Shown piece by piece: positions 8,070-19,000 of a DNA stretch of 64,000 nucleotides. The stretch comes from Candidatus Binatia bacterium. Lineage in GTDB: Bacteria; Desulfobacterota; Binatia; UBA1149; CAITLU01. Made by a program: the position numbers and the translations under genes. Position 1 is the first letter of the stretch, and each line of letters begins with the position of its first letter. The DNA lies in contig DASXOZ010000013.1 in assembly GCA_036493895.1 (NCBI GenBank), positions 1 to 64,000 of the forward strand, given 5' to 3'. The notes beneath the pieces are model-generated. The model did no database searches. It worked only from the letters and a program-made list of their open reading frames with translations, and was not told the origin of the DNA.

Positions 8070-10112
8070 ATGGAACAGACCCCGAACGATTCGACGTCGA
8101 TGGAGCGCTTCCTCAAGCCGAAGGCCGTGTCCTCGCGCAAGCTTGCGCGCGACCCGGGCGGCCGCCTGCTGATGGCCGAGGAGAGCGCACTGGACATCGA
8201 CCGCATTCGCGACGCCGGCATCACGGTAACCGACCTCGGCCGCCGGGTACGCGTCTACACGTCCGACATGACCAAGCAGCTCGCTTCCTACATCGTTCCG
8301 GTCGAGGTCTGCCACCTCACCCCGGACCAGGCTCGCCTCTCGGACGGCGCCAAGGTCCAGATCGGCCGCCTGATCGCCAACGAAGGCCTGTACATCCGTC
8401 ACAATCCGGGGCTTCGCGAAATCGGCATCAACGACCGCGGCGACGTCATCCTGCGCCAGGACGCCGAGACGGCCGAGGACTCGACGATCGGCCCGCTGCT
8501 CAACTCCCACAACACGACGCAGTCGACGCTGACCGATCGCCTGGTGGCGCGCATCGACAAGAAGACCCACGACCGCGACGTCAAGGAAGCCCGGGCCTGG
8601 CTCGAGGCGATGGCCGTGCTGTCGGACGAGAAGACGCTGAGGGCCCGTTTCCTGTCGGCCGGCGTGCAGTGCGAGCACCGCGGCAACATCGACCAGCTCT
8701 ACCGCACCACGCAGGCGAATTTCTTCCAGCTGAACGACCCGGTCGCCCTCGAGCTGCAGACGGCGCTCGAAGAGCGCTTCCGCCTGCTCGAAAAACCGGT
8801 GCCGATGGTGCGCGTGATCTCGGTGGTCGGCATTCCGCCGAACGAGCGCGCCTACAAGGAATACGTCGCCCAGCTCAAGGCCAAGAAGCAGAACCCGATG
8901 ACGCTCGGGTTGCCGAGCCGGCTGCGCGATTCCCAGTTCTTCGACGGCGCGTCCAAGTCGATCCCTCCGTCGTGCTTCCTGTACGCGTGCCCGCTCGAGG
9001 AGATCGGCGAGGCCATCTACGTGATCACGATCAACACGGACTACCACGGCGAGATCAAGAACCGCGGCATTCACGCCGGCGTCACCACCGTGATGTCGCG
9101 CGCCGAAGTGCTGTCGGCGCATGCCTCGTGCGCGATCCTCGCGAGCAGCGGCGCGGGCACCGTATTCCTCGGCGCAAGCAGCGCCGGCAAGACCGAGGCC
9201 GCGACGTTCTGGGGCGAACGCAACGTGCACGCGAGGCGCCGCGAGCTCGAGCGCCGCTACGCGATCGAACACAAGGGCGACCGCAAGAAGGCGACCGAGA
9301 TCATGGGAACGGTCGGCTACCTCTGCCAGGACGACTGGATCCACATCGTGCCGTCGGGCAAGGCCCAGTGGGACGTGTGGCCGTCGGAGCGCTTCTTCTA
9401 CATGCGCTCGCGCAACCTGCTGTCACGCGACCTCGTGCTCGCCGAATCCGAGCCGATCCTCGAGAACGCCACCGCCGACTACGGCGCCGGCGGATCACGC
9501 GAAAGCCTCGGCCGCGTCACGCACCAGTATCCCGACGAGCGGCTGCTGTACGATCCCGATTCCGACACGTACTTCTGCGACCGCGACGTCCACCAGATCG
9601 GCGCCGTCGTGATGCTCGAGCGCGACTCCGAGTACGATTTCGCGATCCGCCGTCTCAGCCCGTCGCAGGCCGTCGAGTTCCTGCTGCGCGGCGGAACGCC
9701 TTCGGGCGGCTCGCATCCGTTCTACAACGACTACACCGACCTCTCGAGCCTGCTGATCAGCCAGGGGGTCGTCGGCGACCGGCTGCTGGCGGCTTTCGAG
9801 CAGGCCAAGCGCGGCGACGTCGCCGCGCTGATGAACGGCGACGAGGCCCTCGGCCGCATCGTGCTCGACCGGCTGACCGCGCAGATGGAGATCTGGAAGT
9901 TCTTCTTCAGCGACCTGCCGGTGTTCGTCGTCAACGCCAGCTCCGGCGGCGATTTCACGCAGGACGTGCTGTGGTACGCCTCCGAGCACACCGGCTTTCT
10001 CAAGCCGGGCAAGGAGAAGACCGCCGCCGAGATGCGCGAGCTGATGAAGAAGACGTACCAGGTCGACTACGACGCCGAAGGCAACTGGGTTTCCTCATCA
10101 CTGGGCGCGTGA
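8070..10112 (+). CDS. PEPCK-like nucleotide-binding protein with long N-terminal extension (divergent)
   Basis: 680 residues from ATG 8070 (AGAGAG ends 6 nt upstream; ATG 8052 and GTG 8043 are alternatives). The second half matches the order of ATP-type phosphoenolpyruvate carboxykinase motifs. A P-loop G-A-S-S-A-G-K-T lies near 368-375, a Q-D-D-W metal site near 420, L-E-N-A-T-A-D near 465, then a T-H-Q-Y-P turn and an R-L-S-P-S-Q-A-V-E-F-L-L-x-G-G-T helix. The usual P-loop G-x-S-G-T-G-K-T-T is altered, and the first 300 residues, rich in charged helices, do not resemble PEPCK. It may be a PEPCK-fold kinase or carboxykinase with a new substrate; PEP carboxykinase activity itself is unproven. 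The stop overlaps the convergent flippase gene by 46 bp. Confidence 0.65.
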   Translation: MEQTPNDSTSMERFLKPKAVSSRKLARDPGGRLLMAEESALDIDRIRDAGITVTDLGRRVRVYTSDMTKQLASYIVPVEVCHLTPDQARLSDGAKVQIGRLIANEGLYIRHNPGLREIGINDRGDVILRQDAETAEDSTIGPLLNSHNTTQSTLTDRLVARIDKKTHDRDVKEARAWLEAMAVLSDEKTLRARFLSAGVQCEHRGNIDQLYRTTQANFFQLNDPVALELQTALEERFRLLEKPVPMVRVISVVGIPPNERAYKEYVAQLKAKKQNPMTLGLPSRLRDSQFFDGASKSIPPSCFLYACPLEEIGEAIYVITINTDYHGEIKNRGIHAGVTTVMSRAEVLSAHASCAILASSGAGTVFLGASSAGKTEAATFWGERNVHARRRELERRYAIEHKGDRKKATEIMGTVGYLCQDDWIHIVPSGKAQWDVWPSERFFYMRSRNLLSRDLVLAESEPILENATADYGAGGSRESLGRVTHQYPDERLLYDPDSDTYFCDRDVHQIGAVVMLERDSEYDFAIRRLSPSQAVEFLLRGGTPSGGSHPFYNDYTDLSSLLISQGVVGDRLLAAFEQAKRGDVAALMNGDEALGRIVLDRLTAQMEIWKFFFSDLPVFVVNASSGGDFTQDVLWYASEHTGFLKPGKEKTAAEMRELMKKTYQVDYDAEGNWVSSSLGA

Positions 10113-11047
10113 CGCACGCGCGGCTGGGCGCGCAGCGTCGGTACCTGCGCGCCGCTGGCGAGGAACACGACGCCGCCGACCAGCGACGAGGCGAGCAGCA
10201 CGATGAACCACAGGATGCTGAACACCAGCGCCGTGTCGCCGTTGACGCCGACGTGCTGCAGGAACCACACGTAGCCGGCCTCGCGGATGCCGAGCCCCGC
10301 GACGCTCACCGGCACGGCGCTCAGCACCGACACCAGCGGATGGAAGATGAAGTAGTAGCGCCAGTCGACGTGCATCGAGACGGCGTTGCCGAGCAGGATC
10401 AGCGACGAAGCCTGCATGATGTGGAAGCACGCGGAGATTCCCGCGGTGCGCACCAGAAGGCGACGATCTTTCCAGAACGGCTCGAGGTCCCTTTCGATCA
10501 TCCGGTTGAGGCGGCCGCTTTCGGGCAGGATGCGTCGCGCAAGCATCGGGACCAGGAACCAGCCGACGGCCATCGCGGTGCCGCTGGCGACGACCAGCCA
10601 GATCATCGGCCACGGGAGGTCGAAGCGCCCGAACAGCACGATCGCCGCGACCGCGACGAACACCAGCATCACGAGCCCCGACAAGCGGTCGAAGATCACC
10701 GTGTGCAGCGCGACGGCGCGGCGCCCGGCCGAGGCGCCGAGGTAGAGCGCGCGCACGACGTCGCCGCCGAGAGTGGCCGGGCCGAACAGATTGAAGAACA
10801 TGCCGATGAAGTAGTAGCGCTGGAATTCGGCCATCGGCTCGGTGAAGCCGACCCGCGACGCGATCAGCTTCCAGCGCCACGCCGTCAGGGCCTGGCCGAC
10901 CAGGTACAGCAAAATGACCACGACGACGTCGGTGCGGTCGGCGGCCGACAAGGCGCGGACCATCGCCGCGGTGTCGATGCGGCTGACGACGAGGTAGAGG
11001 GCCCCGGCCGACACCCCCACCTTGGCCAAGGGAGAGGCGACGCGCAT
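10067..11047 (-). CDS. Flippase-like/lysylphosphatidylglycerol synthase TM-domain protein (UPF0104)
   Basis: 326 residues from ATG 11047, which has GGGAGAG 8 nt upstream. GTG 11086 gives 13 more residues but lacks such a site. About eight hydrophobic helices. The segment Y-F-I-G-M-F-F-N-L-F-G-P-A-T-L-G-G-D is the signature of the AglD/MprF-like integral membrane family, often annotated as a lipid flippase or LPG synthase N-domain. A second signature, S-V-A-G-L-G-I-R-E-A-G, comes near the end. A soluble LPG-transferase domain is absent, so only lipid or undecaprenyl-carrier translocation is suggested. A larger relative is encoded at 12398-13792. Its 3' end runs 46 bp into the PEPCK-like gene on the other strand. 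Confidence 0.82.
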   Translation of the reverse strand: MRVASPLAKVGVSAGALYLVVSRIDTAAMVRALSAADRTDVVVVILLYLVGQALTAWRWKLIASRVGFTEPMAEFQRYYFIGMFFNLFGPATLGGDVVRALYLGASAGRRAVALHTVIFDRLSGLVMLVFVAVAAIVLFGRFDLPWPMIWLVVASGTAMAVGWFLVPMLARRILPESGRLNRMIERDLEPFWKDRRLLVRTAGISACFHIMQASSLILLGNAVSMHVDWRYYFIFHPLVSVLSAVPVSVAGLGIREAGYVWFLQHVGVNGDTALVFSILWFIVLLASSLVGGVVFLASGAQVPTLRAQPRVRHAPSDEETQLPSAS

Positions 11048-11498
11048 CAAAAGAGCTCTCCCGGACCGGCGGGGCTTTGTGCTCACGGCAGACTACGCGA
11101 ATACCACCGTTCCAGCGGCCGCTCCAAGCCGGCGGCCCCGGCCTGCCCAGGTCCCGCCCGCCGTCCTCGTCGCGGCGCAAGGCGGCCGGAGACCGGAAAC
11201 GGCGCCTTGACACCCCGGCCTTCCGCCGAAAAAATGCCGCCCCATTGCCGGCGCGGCAATCGGGAGGCAGGACGCGACGAACGACTAGCAGGGCCAGACC
11301 CCGGCGCTGCGCAATTGGCCCGGGGACAGCCCGAGACGAACGTTCGAACACACGCCGTACGTCACCGAGCAGCACCTGGCGAAGACAGGGCAGGACCGGC
11401 GGTCCGAATAACCGCCGCGCTGGCCCGTCTTGTCCACGAGTTCCCCGTCGCCGAGCGGCGATGGGCCGATGTTCACTCGATTCAACCTGGAGGATGAA
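11048..11498. other. Intergenic stretch, about 450 bp, between divergent genes
   Basis: I see no gene with convincing coding character. A perfect 7-bp inverted repeat (ATTGCCG, 3-nt loop, CGGCAAT) lies at 11244-11260. The last 10 bp include the GGAGG ribosome site for the lipoprotein thioredoxin. The stretch presumably holds both divergent promoters, but I could not pick them out. Confidence 0.4.
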
Positions 11499-12260
11499 AT
11501 GAAAGCACCGTTCCGTTCCATTGCCCTTTTGGCCGCAGCCGCGGCCCTGACGCTGTCGGCTTGCGCCGATCCGCAGGCTGTCGGGGACATCAAAGCGTCG
11601 GTCGAGAGGATCGAGGCCCAGCAGAAGGACATCGTCACCAAGCTCGACGCGCTCGACAAGTCGAACAAGGACCTGGCGACCAAGGTCGCTGCCGGCGCCC
11701 GTCCCGCGGCCCCCAACGCCCCGGACCCGAACAAGAAGTACGACATCAACATCGGCACCGCGCCCGCCAAGGGGCCGAACGACGCGCCGGTGACGATCGT
11801 CGAGTGGTCGGACTTCCAGTGCCCGTTCTGCGGACAGGCCAAGGACCTGGTGCACCAGATCATCGACGCCTACCCGAAGGACGTGCGCTTCGTCTTCAAG
11901 AACTACCCGCTTCCGTTCCACCCGAACGCGATGCCGGCCGCCAAGGCCGCCGTCGCCGCGCAGAAACAGGGCAAGTTCTTCGAGATGCACGACCTGCTGT
12001 TCTCGAACCAGCGTGACCTCTCCCCGGAGAAGTACGAGGAGTTCGCCAAGCAGATCGGCCTGAACATGGACCAGTTCAAGAAGGACATGGACTCGCCCGA
12101 GATCGCGGCACAGATCACGAGCGACATGAAGGAAGCGGGCGATGTCGGCGTGCGCGGCACCCCGACGTTCTTCATCAACGGCAAGCAGCCGGCAGGCCGT
12201 TCGTTCGAGCTCTACAAGTCGATCATCGACGACGAGATCAAGAACGCGAAGAAGGGCTGA
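11499..12260 (+). CDS. DsbA-family thioredoxin-like lipoprotein
   Basis: 253 residues from ATG 11499, with GGAGG about 6 nt upstream. A lipoprotein signal ends at L-T-L-S-A-C with Cys22. A short heptad coiled coil covers about 28-65 ([11 protein letters not shown]). The thioredoxin/DsbA domain follows: W-S-D-F-Q-C-P-F-C places the redox pair at 108 and 111, and G-T-P-T-F-F near 220 is the cis-Pro loop. It should be a membrane-tethered periplasmic thiol oxidoreductase. The coiled coil may make it oligomerise. No DsbB is seen nearby. The gene is monocistronic, closed by a strong terminator at 12280-12315. Confidence 0.88.
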   Translation: MKAPFRSIALLAAAAALTLSACADPQAVGDIKASVERIEAQQKDIVTKLDALDKSNKDLATKVAAGARPAAPNAPDPNKKYDINIGTAPAKGPNDAPVTIVEWSDFQCPFCGQAKDLVHQIIDAYPKDVRFVFKNYPLPFHPNAMPAAKAAVAAQKQGKFFEMHDLLFSNQRDLSPEKYEEFAKQIGLNMDQFKKDMDSPEIAAQITSDMKEAGDVGVRGTPTFFINGKQPAGRSFELYKSIIDDEIKNAKKG

Positions 12261-12279
12261 CCGGCTTCTCCCGGTGATT

Positions 12280-12315
12280 GCGGGGCCGCCCTCCGGGGCG
12301 GCCCCGCTTTTTTTT
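12280..12315 (+). terminator. Rho-independent terminator
   Basis: Perfect 11-bp GC stem (arms 12280-12290 and 12297-12307, loop CTCCGG) followed by eight T at 12308-12315, 20 bp after the lipoprotein stop. One of the two canonical intrinsic terminators in the window. Confidence 0.95.
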
Positions 12316-12397
12316 GCGATTTCGGTCTCGTCCGCGCCTGTGGCATCACGGCCCTGCGCCGCGACAGCCGCCGGCGTACCGACCAGCATCCCCGTCG

Positions 12398-13792
12398 ATG
12401 AAAAACGCACTGTCCCTGATCCTCAAGTTCGTGGTCGCGCTGGCGATCTTCGCCGGCATTTTCGTCGAGTTCGGCGGTGGCTACGCTGCCGTGAAGACGA
12501 GCGAGCTCGCCAGTCCCGGCGCGATCGAAGTCTCCAATCCTGCCTACCCGGGAATCGTCGGTCGCGTGAAGGCCAGGCTTTCCGGTCGGGAGCTGCCGCC
12601 GCCGCGCCTGCCGTCGACGATGGCGGACGCGTGCCGCAACGCCGGCGAAGGGGCGGTCTTCGTGCGCACCGCCGACGGCCAGAGCCGCCGCATCAAGACG
12701 CTGAGGCACTGTGGCGAGGCGGCGTTGCAGTCGCTGTACGTGCAGCAAAGCGACGGCAGCTACCAGCTCGTGCCGCTTGCGCAGGCGCCCGAGAACGCGT
12801 TCGTGCGCCTCCAGGGCTTCCAGCTCGTGCCGGCCGAGCTGTCGGACCTGTGGGCCGAGATCAAGAGCGTCAAGCCTTCGGTGTTCGTGCCGTGGTTCCT
12901 CGCGGCGATGGCGATCAAGCTCGTCGGGATCTTCGCGAATATCTGGCGCTGGCAGATCCTGCTGGCCGGCCAGGGCATCGAGATGAAGTTCGGATTCCTT
13001 ACGAGCACCTACTTCATCGGACGTTACTTCGGCATCGTCACGCCGAGCACGATGGGCCTGGATGCGTGGCGGCTCTACGAGACCGCGCGACTGACGAAAA
13101 AACCGATCGAGTGCACGACGGCGCTCGCGGTCGAGCGCATCATCGGGCTGGTCGGCCTGCTCGCGACGATCCTGCTGTTCATGCCGTTCGCCGGCCGCGT
13201 CACCCAGGGCCAGTCCTTCGGCGAGATGATCGGCGCGCTGAAGGTGCCGCTCGCGGGCGCGATGCTGCTCGGCGTTCTCGTGCTGCTGCAGCCCGCGTGG
13301 TTCACGGGACTGATCCGGCTCGTTCCGAACGAAAAGGCCCGGCGCATCGCGACCAACGTCGTCCAGTCGGCCACCGCCTACTCTCACCAGCGCGGAACCC
13401 TGCTGTTTGCGCTCGTGCTCGCCGTCGTCGGGCAGGTGACGACGACGCTGATGTATTTCTGCAACGCGATGTCGATCGCAGCCGAGGGCGTGCACACGCC
13501 CGAAGTGCTGTTCGCGTCGGCCGTAATGACACTCGGAACCTTCATCGCGCCCTCGGCCTCCGGCGAAGGCGTGCGCGAGCTGGTGTTCGTCTGGCTGCTC
13601 GGCAGCAAAGCGGGCGCCGTCAAGGCGTTCCTGATCGGCAATCTCGGATTCTGGATCGAGAAGGTCCCGCTGTCGGTACCGGGCGGCATCATCCTGTTGA
13701 TGCGCAACGATCCGACCATCCAGGCGGTCACCCGCGAGGATCTCGAGCGCGTGACCGGGCGACATGCATCGGCGCCGACGGAGGCTTCGTGA
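12398..13792 (+). CDS. Flippase-like membrane protein (lysylphosphatidylglycerol synthase TM family), large form
   Basis: 464 residues from ATG 12398; the ribosome site is poor. One N-terminal helix is followed by an extra-cytoplasmic insert of about 120 residues holding two Cys (in A-D-A-C-R and L-R-H-C-G). The family core begins near residue 165. Core motifs are [19 protein letters not shown] and, near the end, [10 protein letters not shown], matching the L-G-I-R-E site of the shorter relative at 10067-11047. A lipid or lipid-carrier transport role is inferred from the family. Its TGA overlaps the GTG of the next gene, so it is the first gene of a coupled four-gene operon to 19210. Confidence 0.8.
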   Translation: MKNALSLILKFVVALAIFAGIFVEFGGGYAAVKTSELASPGAIEVSNPAYPGIVGRVKARLSGRELPPPRLPSTMADACRNAGEGAVFVRTADGQSRRIKTLRHCGEAALQSLYVQQSDGSYQLVPLAQAPENAFVRLQGFQLVPAELSDLWAEIKSVKPSVFVPWFLAAMAIKLVGIFANIWRWQILLAGQGIEMKFGFLTSTYFIGRYFGIVTPSTMGLDAWRLYETARLTKKPIECTTALAVERIIGLVGLLATILLFMPFAGRVTQGQSFGEMIGALKVPLAGAMLLGVLVLLQPAWFTGLIRLVPNEKARRIATNVVQSATAYSHQRGTLLFALVLAVVGQVTTTLMYFCNAMSIAAEGVHTPEVLFASAVMTLGTFIAPSASGEGVRELVFVWLLGSKAGAVKAFLIGNLGFWIEKVPLSVPGGIILLMRNDPTIQAVTREDLERVTGRHASAPTEAS

Positions 13793-15210
13793 GCGCGGAC
13801 ACGTTCTGTACCCGTTGCGGAACGCCCCGTGCTTCCGGCAGTCGCTTCTGCACTTCCTGCGGCGCGCCGCAGGATGGAACGGCTGCGGCCGGCCACGCGG
13901 GCGGGGCGGCGGCCAGGGCGACGGTCAGGAATGGAGTGCCGCTGCCGGCGGTGATCGTCGGCACGCTGCTGCTCATCGCCGGCGGCGTTGCGGCGTTTTT
14001 CGCGCTGCGCACGCCGACGGAAGTTCCGCGCGCCGTGCCCGGAAGCCCCGGCGGCCCTCCCGGCGCGAGCGCCGCCGCGCAGGCACCGGGCGGCCAAGGG
14101 GGACAGGACGGCCTTCCGAGCGGACATCCGAGCATCGATCTTCCCAAGGAAGTGCTCGACTTCCTCGACGGGCTCACTGCCGACGCCGACAAGAATCCGC
14201 AGAGCGTCGATGCCTGGCAGAAGCTCGCGCGCGCCCGCTACCGCGCGAGCGTGATCAACGGTTCGTACCGGGCTTCGGCCGAGCAGGCTCTCGACAAGCT
14301 GATGGCGCTCGACCCTGCCAACGCCGAAGGCCTGCGCATCTCGGCCAACCTCTCGTACGACAGCGGCGATTTCCCGGAAGCCGAAAAACGCTTCCAGGCA
14401 TTCCTCGCGAAATATCCTGACGATCCGAGCGCAATCACCGACCTCGGCTCGACGCAGCTCTTCCAGGACCACGTGGACGACGCGATCGCGACGTACCAGA
14501 AAGCAATCGCGAAAGACGCCAAGTTCATGCAGGCGCATTTCAACCTCGCCATTGCGCTGCAGAAGCAGGGCAAGAAGGACGACGCGATCGCGTCGTTGCA
14601 CCGCGCGATGGATCTCGCCGACGATCCCGATGAGCGCCAGCACGTCGAGAACGCACTGGCCGAGATGGAAGGGCGCGAGCCTCAGAAAATCGCCGGAGCG
14701 CATGCCGAGGCAATGGAAGAGGCCGGCGGAGCACCTCCAGGGCAGGGCGCGGGGATGCCGGGTGGAGCGCCGGGCGGAATGCCGGGTAGTGCGCCAGGCG
14801 GCATGCAAGGTGGAATGCCAGGCGGCATGCCTGGTGGAGCACCGGGCGGAATGCCCGGCGGCGGAATGCCGATGCCTCCCCCGGCTCCGGACCGGGACGT
14901 CCCGACCAATGCCACGAGCGACTTCCAGCGCGCCGCCGAAAAGCCGCTGATCATGCATCCGATCGTCGGCCCGCGCGTCGTGCGCTTCGAATGGAAGTCC
15001 GCCACCGCCGGGAGCGTGCGCATTGCGGACTTCCCGATGGACCGCATGCCGCCGTTCGCGCGCGACAAGTTCAAGTCGGGCATGGCCGCGAAGATCGGAC
15101 AGATCGCGGCGACAGGCGGGATTCACGAGCCGGTAACGATCGACCTCGTCGACGACGCGACCGGCAAGGTGATGGACACGCTGCAGGGCTCCGCGGGGGC
15201 GACGCCGTGA
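13789..15210 (+). CDS. Zinc-ribbon, single-pass membrane, TPR protein with Gly/Met/Pro-rich linker
   Basis: 473 residues from GTG 13789 (GGAGG 4 nt upstream; GTGA overlap with the flippase-like gene). Order: an N-terminal double-CxxC zinc ribbon (Cys 7, 10, 21, 24), one transmembrane helix at about 46-66, a Gly/Pro/Gln spacer, then TPR helices from about 125 to 300 ([12 protein letters not shown] and similar). A low-complexity stretch of repeated G-G-M-P-G units covers about 315-362, and a compact C-terminal domain of about 100 residues has no family I recognise. It is probably anchored with the ribbon in the cytoplasm and the TPRs outside. Overlap with the MoxR-type ATPase gene suggests it is a partner or assembly client of that system. 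Confidence 0.78.
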   Translation: MSADTFCTRCGTPRASGSRFCTSCGAPQDGTAAAGHAGGAAARATVRNGVPLPAVIVGTLLLIAGGVAAFFALRTPTEVPRAVPGSPGGPPGASAAAQAPGGQGGQDGLPSGHPSIDLPKEVLDFLDGLTADADKNPQSVDAWQKLARARYRASVINGSYRASAEQALDKLMALDPANAEGLRISANLSYDSGDFPEAEKRFQAFLAKYPDDPSAITDLGSTQLFQDHVDDAIATYQKAIAKDAKFMQAHFNLAIALQKQGKKDDAIASLHRAMDLADDPDERQHVENALAEMEGREPQKIAGAHAEAMEEAGGAPPGQGAGMPGGAPGGMPGSAPGGMQGGMPGGMPGGAPGGMPGGGMPMPPPAPDRDVPTNATSDFQRAAEKPLIMHPIVGPRVVRFEWKSATAGSVRIADFPMDRMPPFARDKFKSGMAAKIGQIAATGGIHEPVTIDLVDDATGKVMDTLQGSAGATP

Positions 15211-16028
15211 CCAGCGCCGCAAGCGACGGCCTCGCGGCTCCGTACTACCTCGCGCTCGGAGACGAGGTCGAGGTCTTCGAGGCGGCGTTTCGCCAGAAGC
15301 TGCCGGTGCTGCTCAAGGGGCCGACGGGGTGCGGCAAGACGCGTTTCGTCGAATTCATGGCGTGGAAGCTGCTGCCGCAGACCGAGGCGCGCCCCCAGTC
15401 GCTGATCACCGTGGCGTGCAACGAGGATCTTACCGGCAGCGATCTCGTCGGCCGATATCTGGTGCGCGGCGACGAGACGATGTGGATGGACGGACCGCTC
15501 ACCCAGGCGGTGCGCGTCGGCGCGATGTGCTACCTCGACGAAATCGTCGAGGCGCGCAAGGACACGATGGTGCTGATCCATCCGCTGACCGACCATCGCC
15601 GCATTCTTCCGGTCGACAAGCTCGGCATCACGCTCGCGGCCCACGCCGATTTCACGCTCGTCGTCTCCTACAACCCCGGCTACCAGTCGGTGCTGAAGGA
15701 CCTGAAGCCGTCCACGCGCCAGAGGTTCGTGACGCTCGAGTTCGACTATCCGCCTCGCGACAAGGAAGCCGAGATCATCGCGCATGAAAGCGGCATTCCG
15801 GCCGAGACGGCGATGGACCTGGCGCATCTCGGCGAGCGCGTGCGCGAGCTCAAATCCGGCGGGCTCGAAGAGGGAGTCTCGGCCCGCCTGCTGGTTTACG
15901 CAGGACAGCTCGTGCGCCAGGGCATGACACCGCGCCGGGCGTGCGAGGCGACGGTCGTGCGGGCGCTCAGCGACGACCGCCAGACCCAGGCGGCGATCGG
16001 CGAGCTCGTCAGCGCGATCTTCGCATAA
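15207..16028 (+). CDS. MoxR-family AAA+ ATPase, CbbQ/NirQ/NorQ type
   Basis: 273 residues from GTG 15207, overlapping the upstream TGA by 4 bp. Walker A is G-P-T-G-C-G-K-T near residue 36 and Walker B is M-C-Y-L-D-E-I. A sensor-1 Asn occurs in V-V-S-Y-N-P-G-Y-Q, and the Arg-finger region is S-T-R-Q-R-F-V. Length and motifs fit CbbQ, the remodelling ATPase that works with a VWA adaptor (CbbO/NorD) to activate Rubisco or insert metals into NO reductase. Neither Rubisco nor norCB is present here, so the client is different or encoded elsewhere. Confidence 0.88.
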   Translation: MTSAASDGLAAPYYLALGDEVEVFEAAFRQKLPVLLKGPTGCGKTRFVEFMAWKLLPQTEARPQSLITVACNEDLTGSDLVGRYLVRGDETMWMDGPLTQAVRVGAMCYLDEIVEARKDTMVLIHPLTDHRRILPVDKLGITLAAHADFTLVVSYNPGYQSVLKDLKPSTRQRFVTLEFDYPPRDKEAEIIAHESGIPAETAMDLAHLGERVRELKSGGLEEGVSARLLVYAGQLVRQGMTPRRACEATVVRALSDDRQTQAAIGELVSAIFA

Positions 16029-16051
16029 AGACTGCCGCGGCGAATCGGGCC

Positions 16052-19000
16052 ATGGCCAGGGCGCGCGCATGGATCGAAAGCCGTCACCTGCGCGAGAGCG
16101 CCGATGGTGCCGCAGCGCTCGCCGCCCTCGAACGTCTCGCGCCTTCCCTCGCTGACGGCATTCTCACGCGTGCCGATGCGATCGCGCAGACGTCGACGAG
16201 TCTCGCGCACGCGTTCCTGCCTCGTGCGGTTGCCGCGGCCTCCCGCGGTGAGGCAACGTACGACGCATGGCAATCCACGCTGACCGGAGTGACCGGCGAC
16301 GAGGCGATGCCGCGCGAGCTGGCCGTCGCTTTTTTCCGCATCGATTCTGCAGCGCTCGGGAGCTGGCCTTCCGATCTTCGCAGTGCGTGGGTCACTGGGC
16401 TGCAGAGGCTGGCCGCCGCGTCGCGGCGTCTCGCGACCGCCGCGATCGATGCGACTGCCGCCATCATCGAAAGCGGGCGTGAACCGGACGTCGCGACTCT
16501 CAACGAATGGTCAGGCGCCGCGCTGGCGCTGCTCGACCGCGGCGGCTGGCGCAGCGAGTTTCTTGCCGAGTCCTACCTCGGAGGCGCCGCGAGCCTCGTC
16601 GGGCGCACCGATTCGCGTGTATTTCGCCTGTGGGCCGGCATCGTCGCCGTGCTCGGCAGCACCGGTCGCAATCCCAAGCCGCCGGTTCCGCCTGCACTTC
16701 TTTGCGAGCTCGGCTGCGAAGCGATCGATGCGCTGCTCGCGCTGGTCGCGACCGCCAGCGCGGTGAATGCGAAAGCCGCAGAACGGATCCTCGGGGCGAC
16801 ACCTGCCGCCGTGCAGCATCTGCAGAGCGAGGATGCCGCTGCGCTGCTTCGCGCCTGCGCGTCCTGCCCCACGTTCGATGCCCTGGCCGATTCCCTCGCT
16901 CTCGTCGGCGGAGTGCTGCACGGCGTCTCGCACGATGCACTGCCGTTGCTGCTCGAGCATGCCCGGCGCATCGCCGCGGACGCTCCCGCCGCGCTTCCCG
17001 CCTTCCTGCGCACGATGGACCGCGCGATCGAAGACGGCGGCCGCGAAGGCGTGGAGCTGTGGGTCTCGCGCGGTATCGAGCTTGCACGCAGCGCCGGCCC
17101 GGAGGCGGCCATTGCGCACTTCCGGCTCGAGACTCGCACCTCGCACAAGCTTCTCGTGCAGCGCAGCACGGCCGTCGCCTTCGAAGAGGTCGACGGGATG
17201 CTGCGCCGCTACCTCACGATGATGTCGCGGCGCTCGTTCCAGCTCGTGCCGGGCCCCGGCATCTGGATGCGTCCGCCTCTTGCCGCTCCCGAGGACGTCG
17301 CGATCCGGCTTCCCGAGCGCGTCGACCTGTTCGAATCGACCGACGACAACCAGGCACTGTACAAGGTCGTCGCGACGCACATCGCGGGGCGCTTCGAGTA
17401 CGGCACGTATTCGCTCGATCTCGGCGAGCTCGGGGCGCGCGGATGGATCCCGCCTCTTGCGCCGCCCGCCGATGCAGGCGAAGCGAGCGATGTCATCGCA
17501 TTCCTCGGCTGCTTCCCCAATCCGCTGCTGGCCTCGTCGCTGTTCGTGCTGCTCGACGGAGTGCGCGTCGATGCCTGCCTCGAGCGCGATTTTCCGGGCC
17601 TTCGCACCGAGCTCGCGCGGCTCGGCCGCCTCTACGCGGCCACCACGGTTCCTGCCGCGCAGGACCGTCACGACGAAAGGCTGCTGGAGACCCTGTTCCA
17701 GATGGGGCTTGCCAGGCGCCGCGTCGAGGAGCTCGAGCCGCGGCTTCGTGCCCAGGGCGAGTTTCTCGCGGCAAGCATCGAGCTGCTGCGCTCGCCGCAG
17801 GCCACCGTTTACGACAGTGCCGCGCTTGCGATCGCGTTCTACGGAGGCCTTGCGTTCGCCGACGCGCGCGCCGGCGACGACGACGGCGAGCTGGCGTTCG
17901 CGGAGATGGGCGGAGCGACGGTGATCGATCCTTTCGAGCACCTCGACGGCGGCGAGCGAAGCCAGAATACCGCACCGTGGCGCCCCGATCCGGCTCGCGC
18001 CGAGCGCGACGAGACTGCGGCCGAGGTTCGCCTGCAGCTGAGCGACGACGAGCAGGCGCCGGGCGGTGGCAGGCCGGTTTCCCTCGAAGAGCTGAAATCG
18101 CTGCTCGAGCGCGGCGGCGACCTGCGCATCAGCGAGGCGCACGGCAGCATCGAGGAAGGCCTCGGCCTCTACATTACCGACCTTCTCGGGAAAGTTGCCG
18201 CCGACCAACTGCGCGAGCTTCGCGAAAAGATCGCCAGCGGCGATTCGGCGGCGATCCGCGCGTGGCTGACGCGCCAGGCCACCGGCACCAGCGTCTACTA
18301 CGACGAGTGGGACTATCGCATCAACGACTACCGCCGGCGCTGGTGCCGCGTCACCGAAGTCGAAGGAAGCCAGGACGCGGGCGAGTTCTTCGTCGACGTG
18401 CTGGCGCGCTCCGGCGAGCTGGTCGGGCGCATCAAGCGCGATTTCCAGATGCTGCGGCCGGACCAACTCCGACGAGTGCCGCGCACCGAACAGGGTGAGG
18501 AGCTGGACCTGAATGCGCTGGTCGAGGCGCATTCCGACCGGCGCGGCCGCCGCACGCCGAGCGACCGCCTCTACGTCGCGCGTCGCCCGGAAGAGCGCGA
18601 CGTCGCAACCTTGTTCCTGATCGACATGAGCGCATCGACCGATGAGCCGCTGCCCGAGCGAGACGGCACCGCGTCCGGCAACCGCGTGATCGACCTCGCG
18701 AAGGACACGCTGGCGGTGCTCGCGCAGGTGCTCGGCGAGATCGGCGACAGCTATGCCATCTACGGGTTCTCCGGCCACGGCCGCGACAATGTCGAAGTCT
18801 ACCGCATCAAGTCGTTCCAGGAGAGGCTGAGCGACGTCGTCAAAGGGCGCCTCGGCGGCATCGCGCCGAAGCGATCGACGCGCATGGGCGCGGCGCTTCG
18901 CCACGCCGGCGAGAAGCTCGCGCGTACGACAGCGCGCTCGCGCCACGTGATCCTGCTGAGCGACGGGTTTCCGCAGGACTTCGATTACGGAGACGACCGG

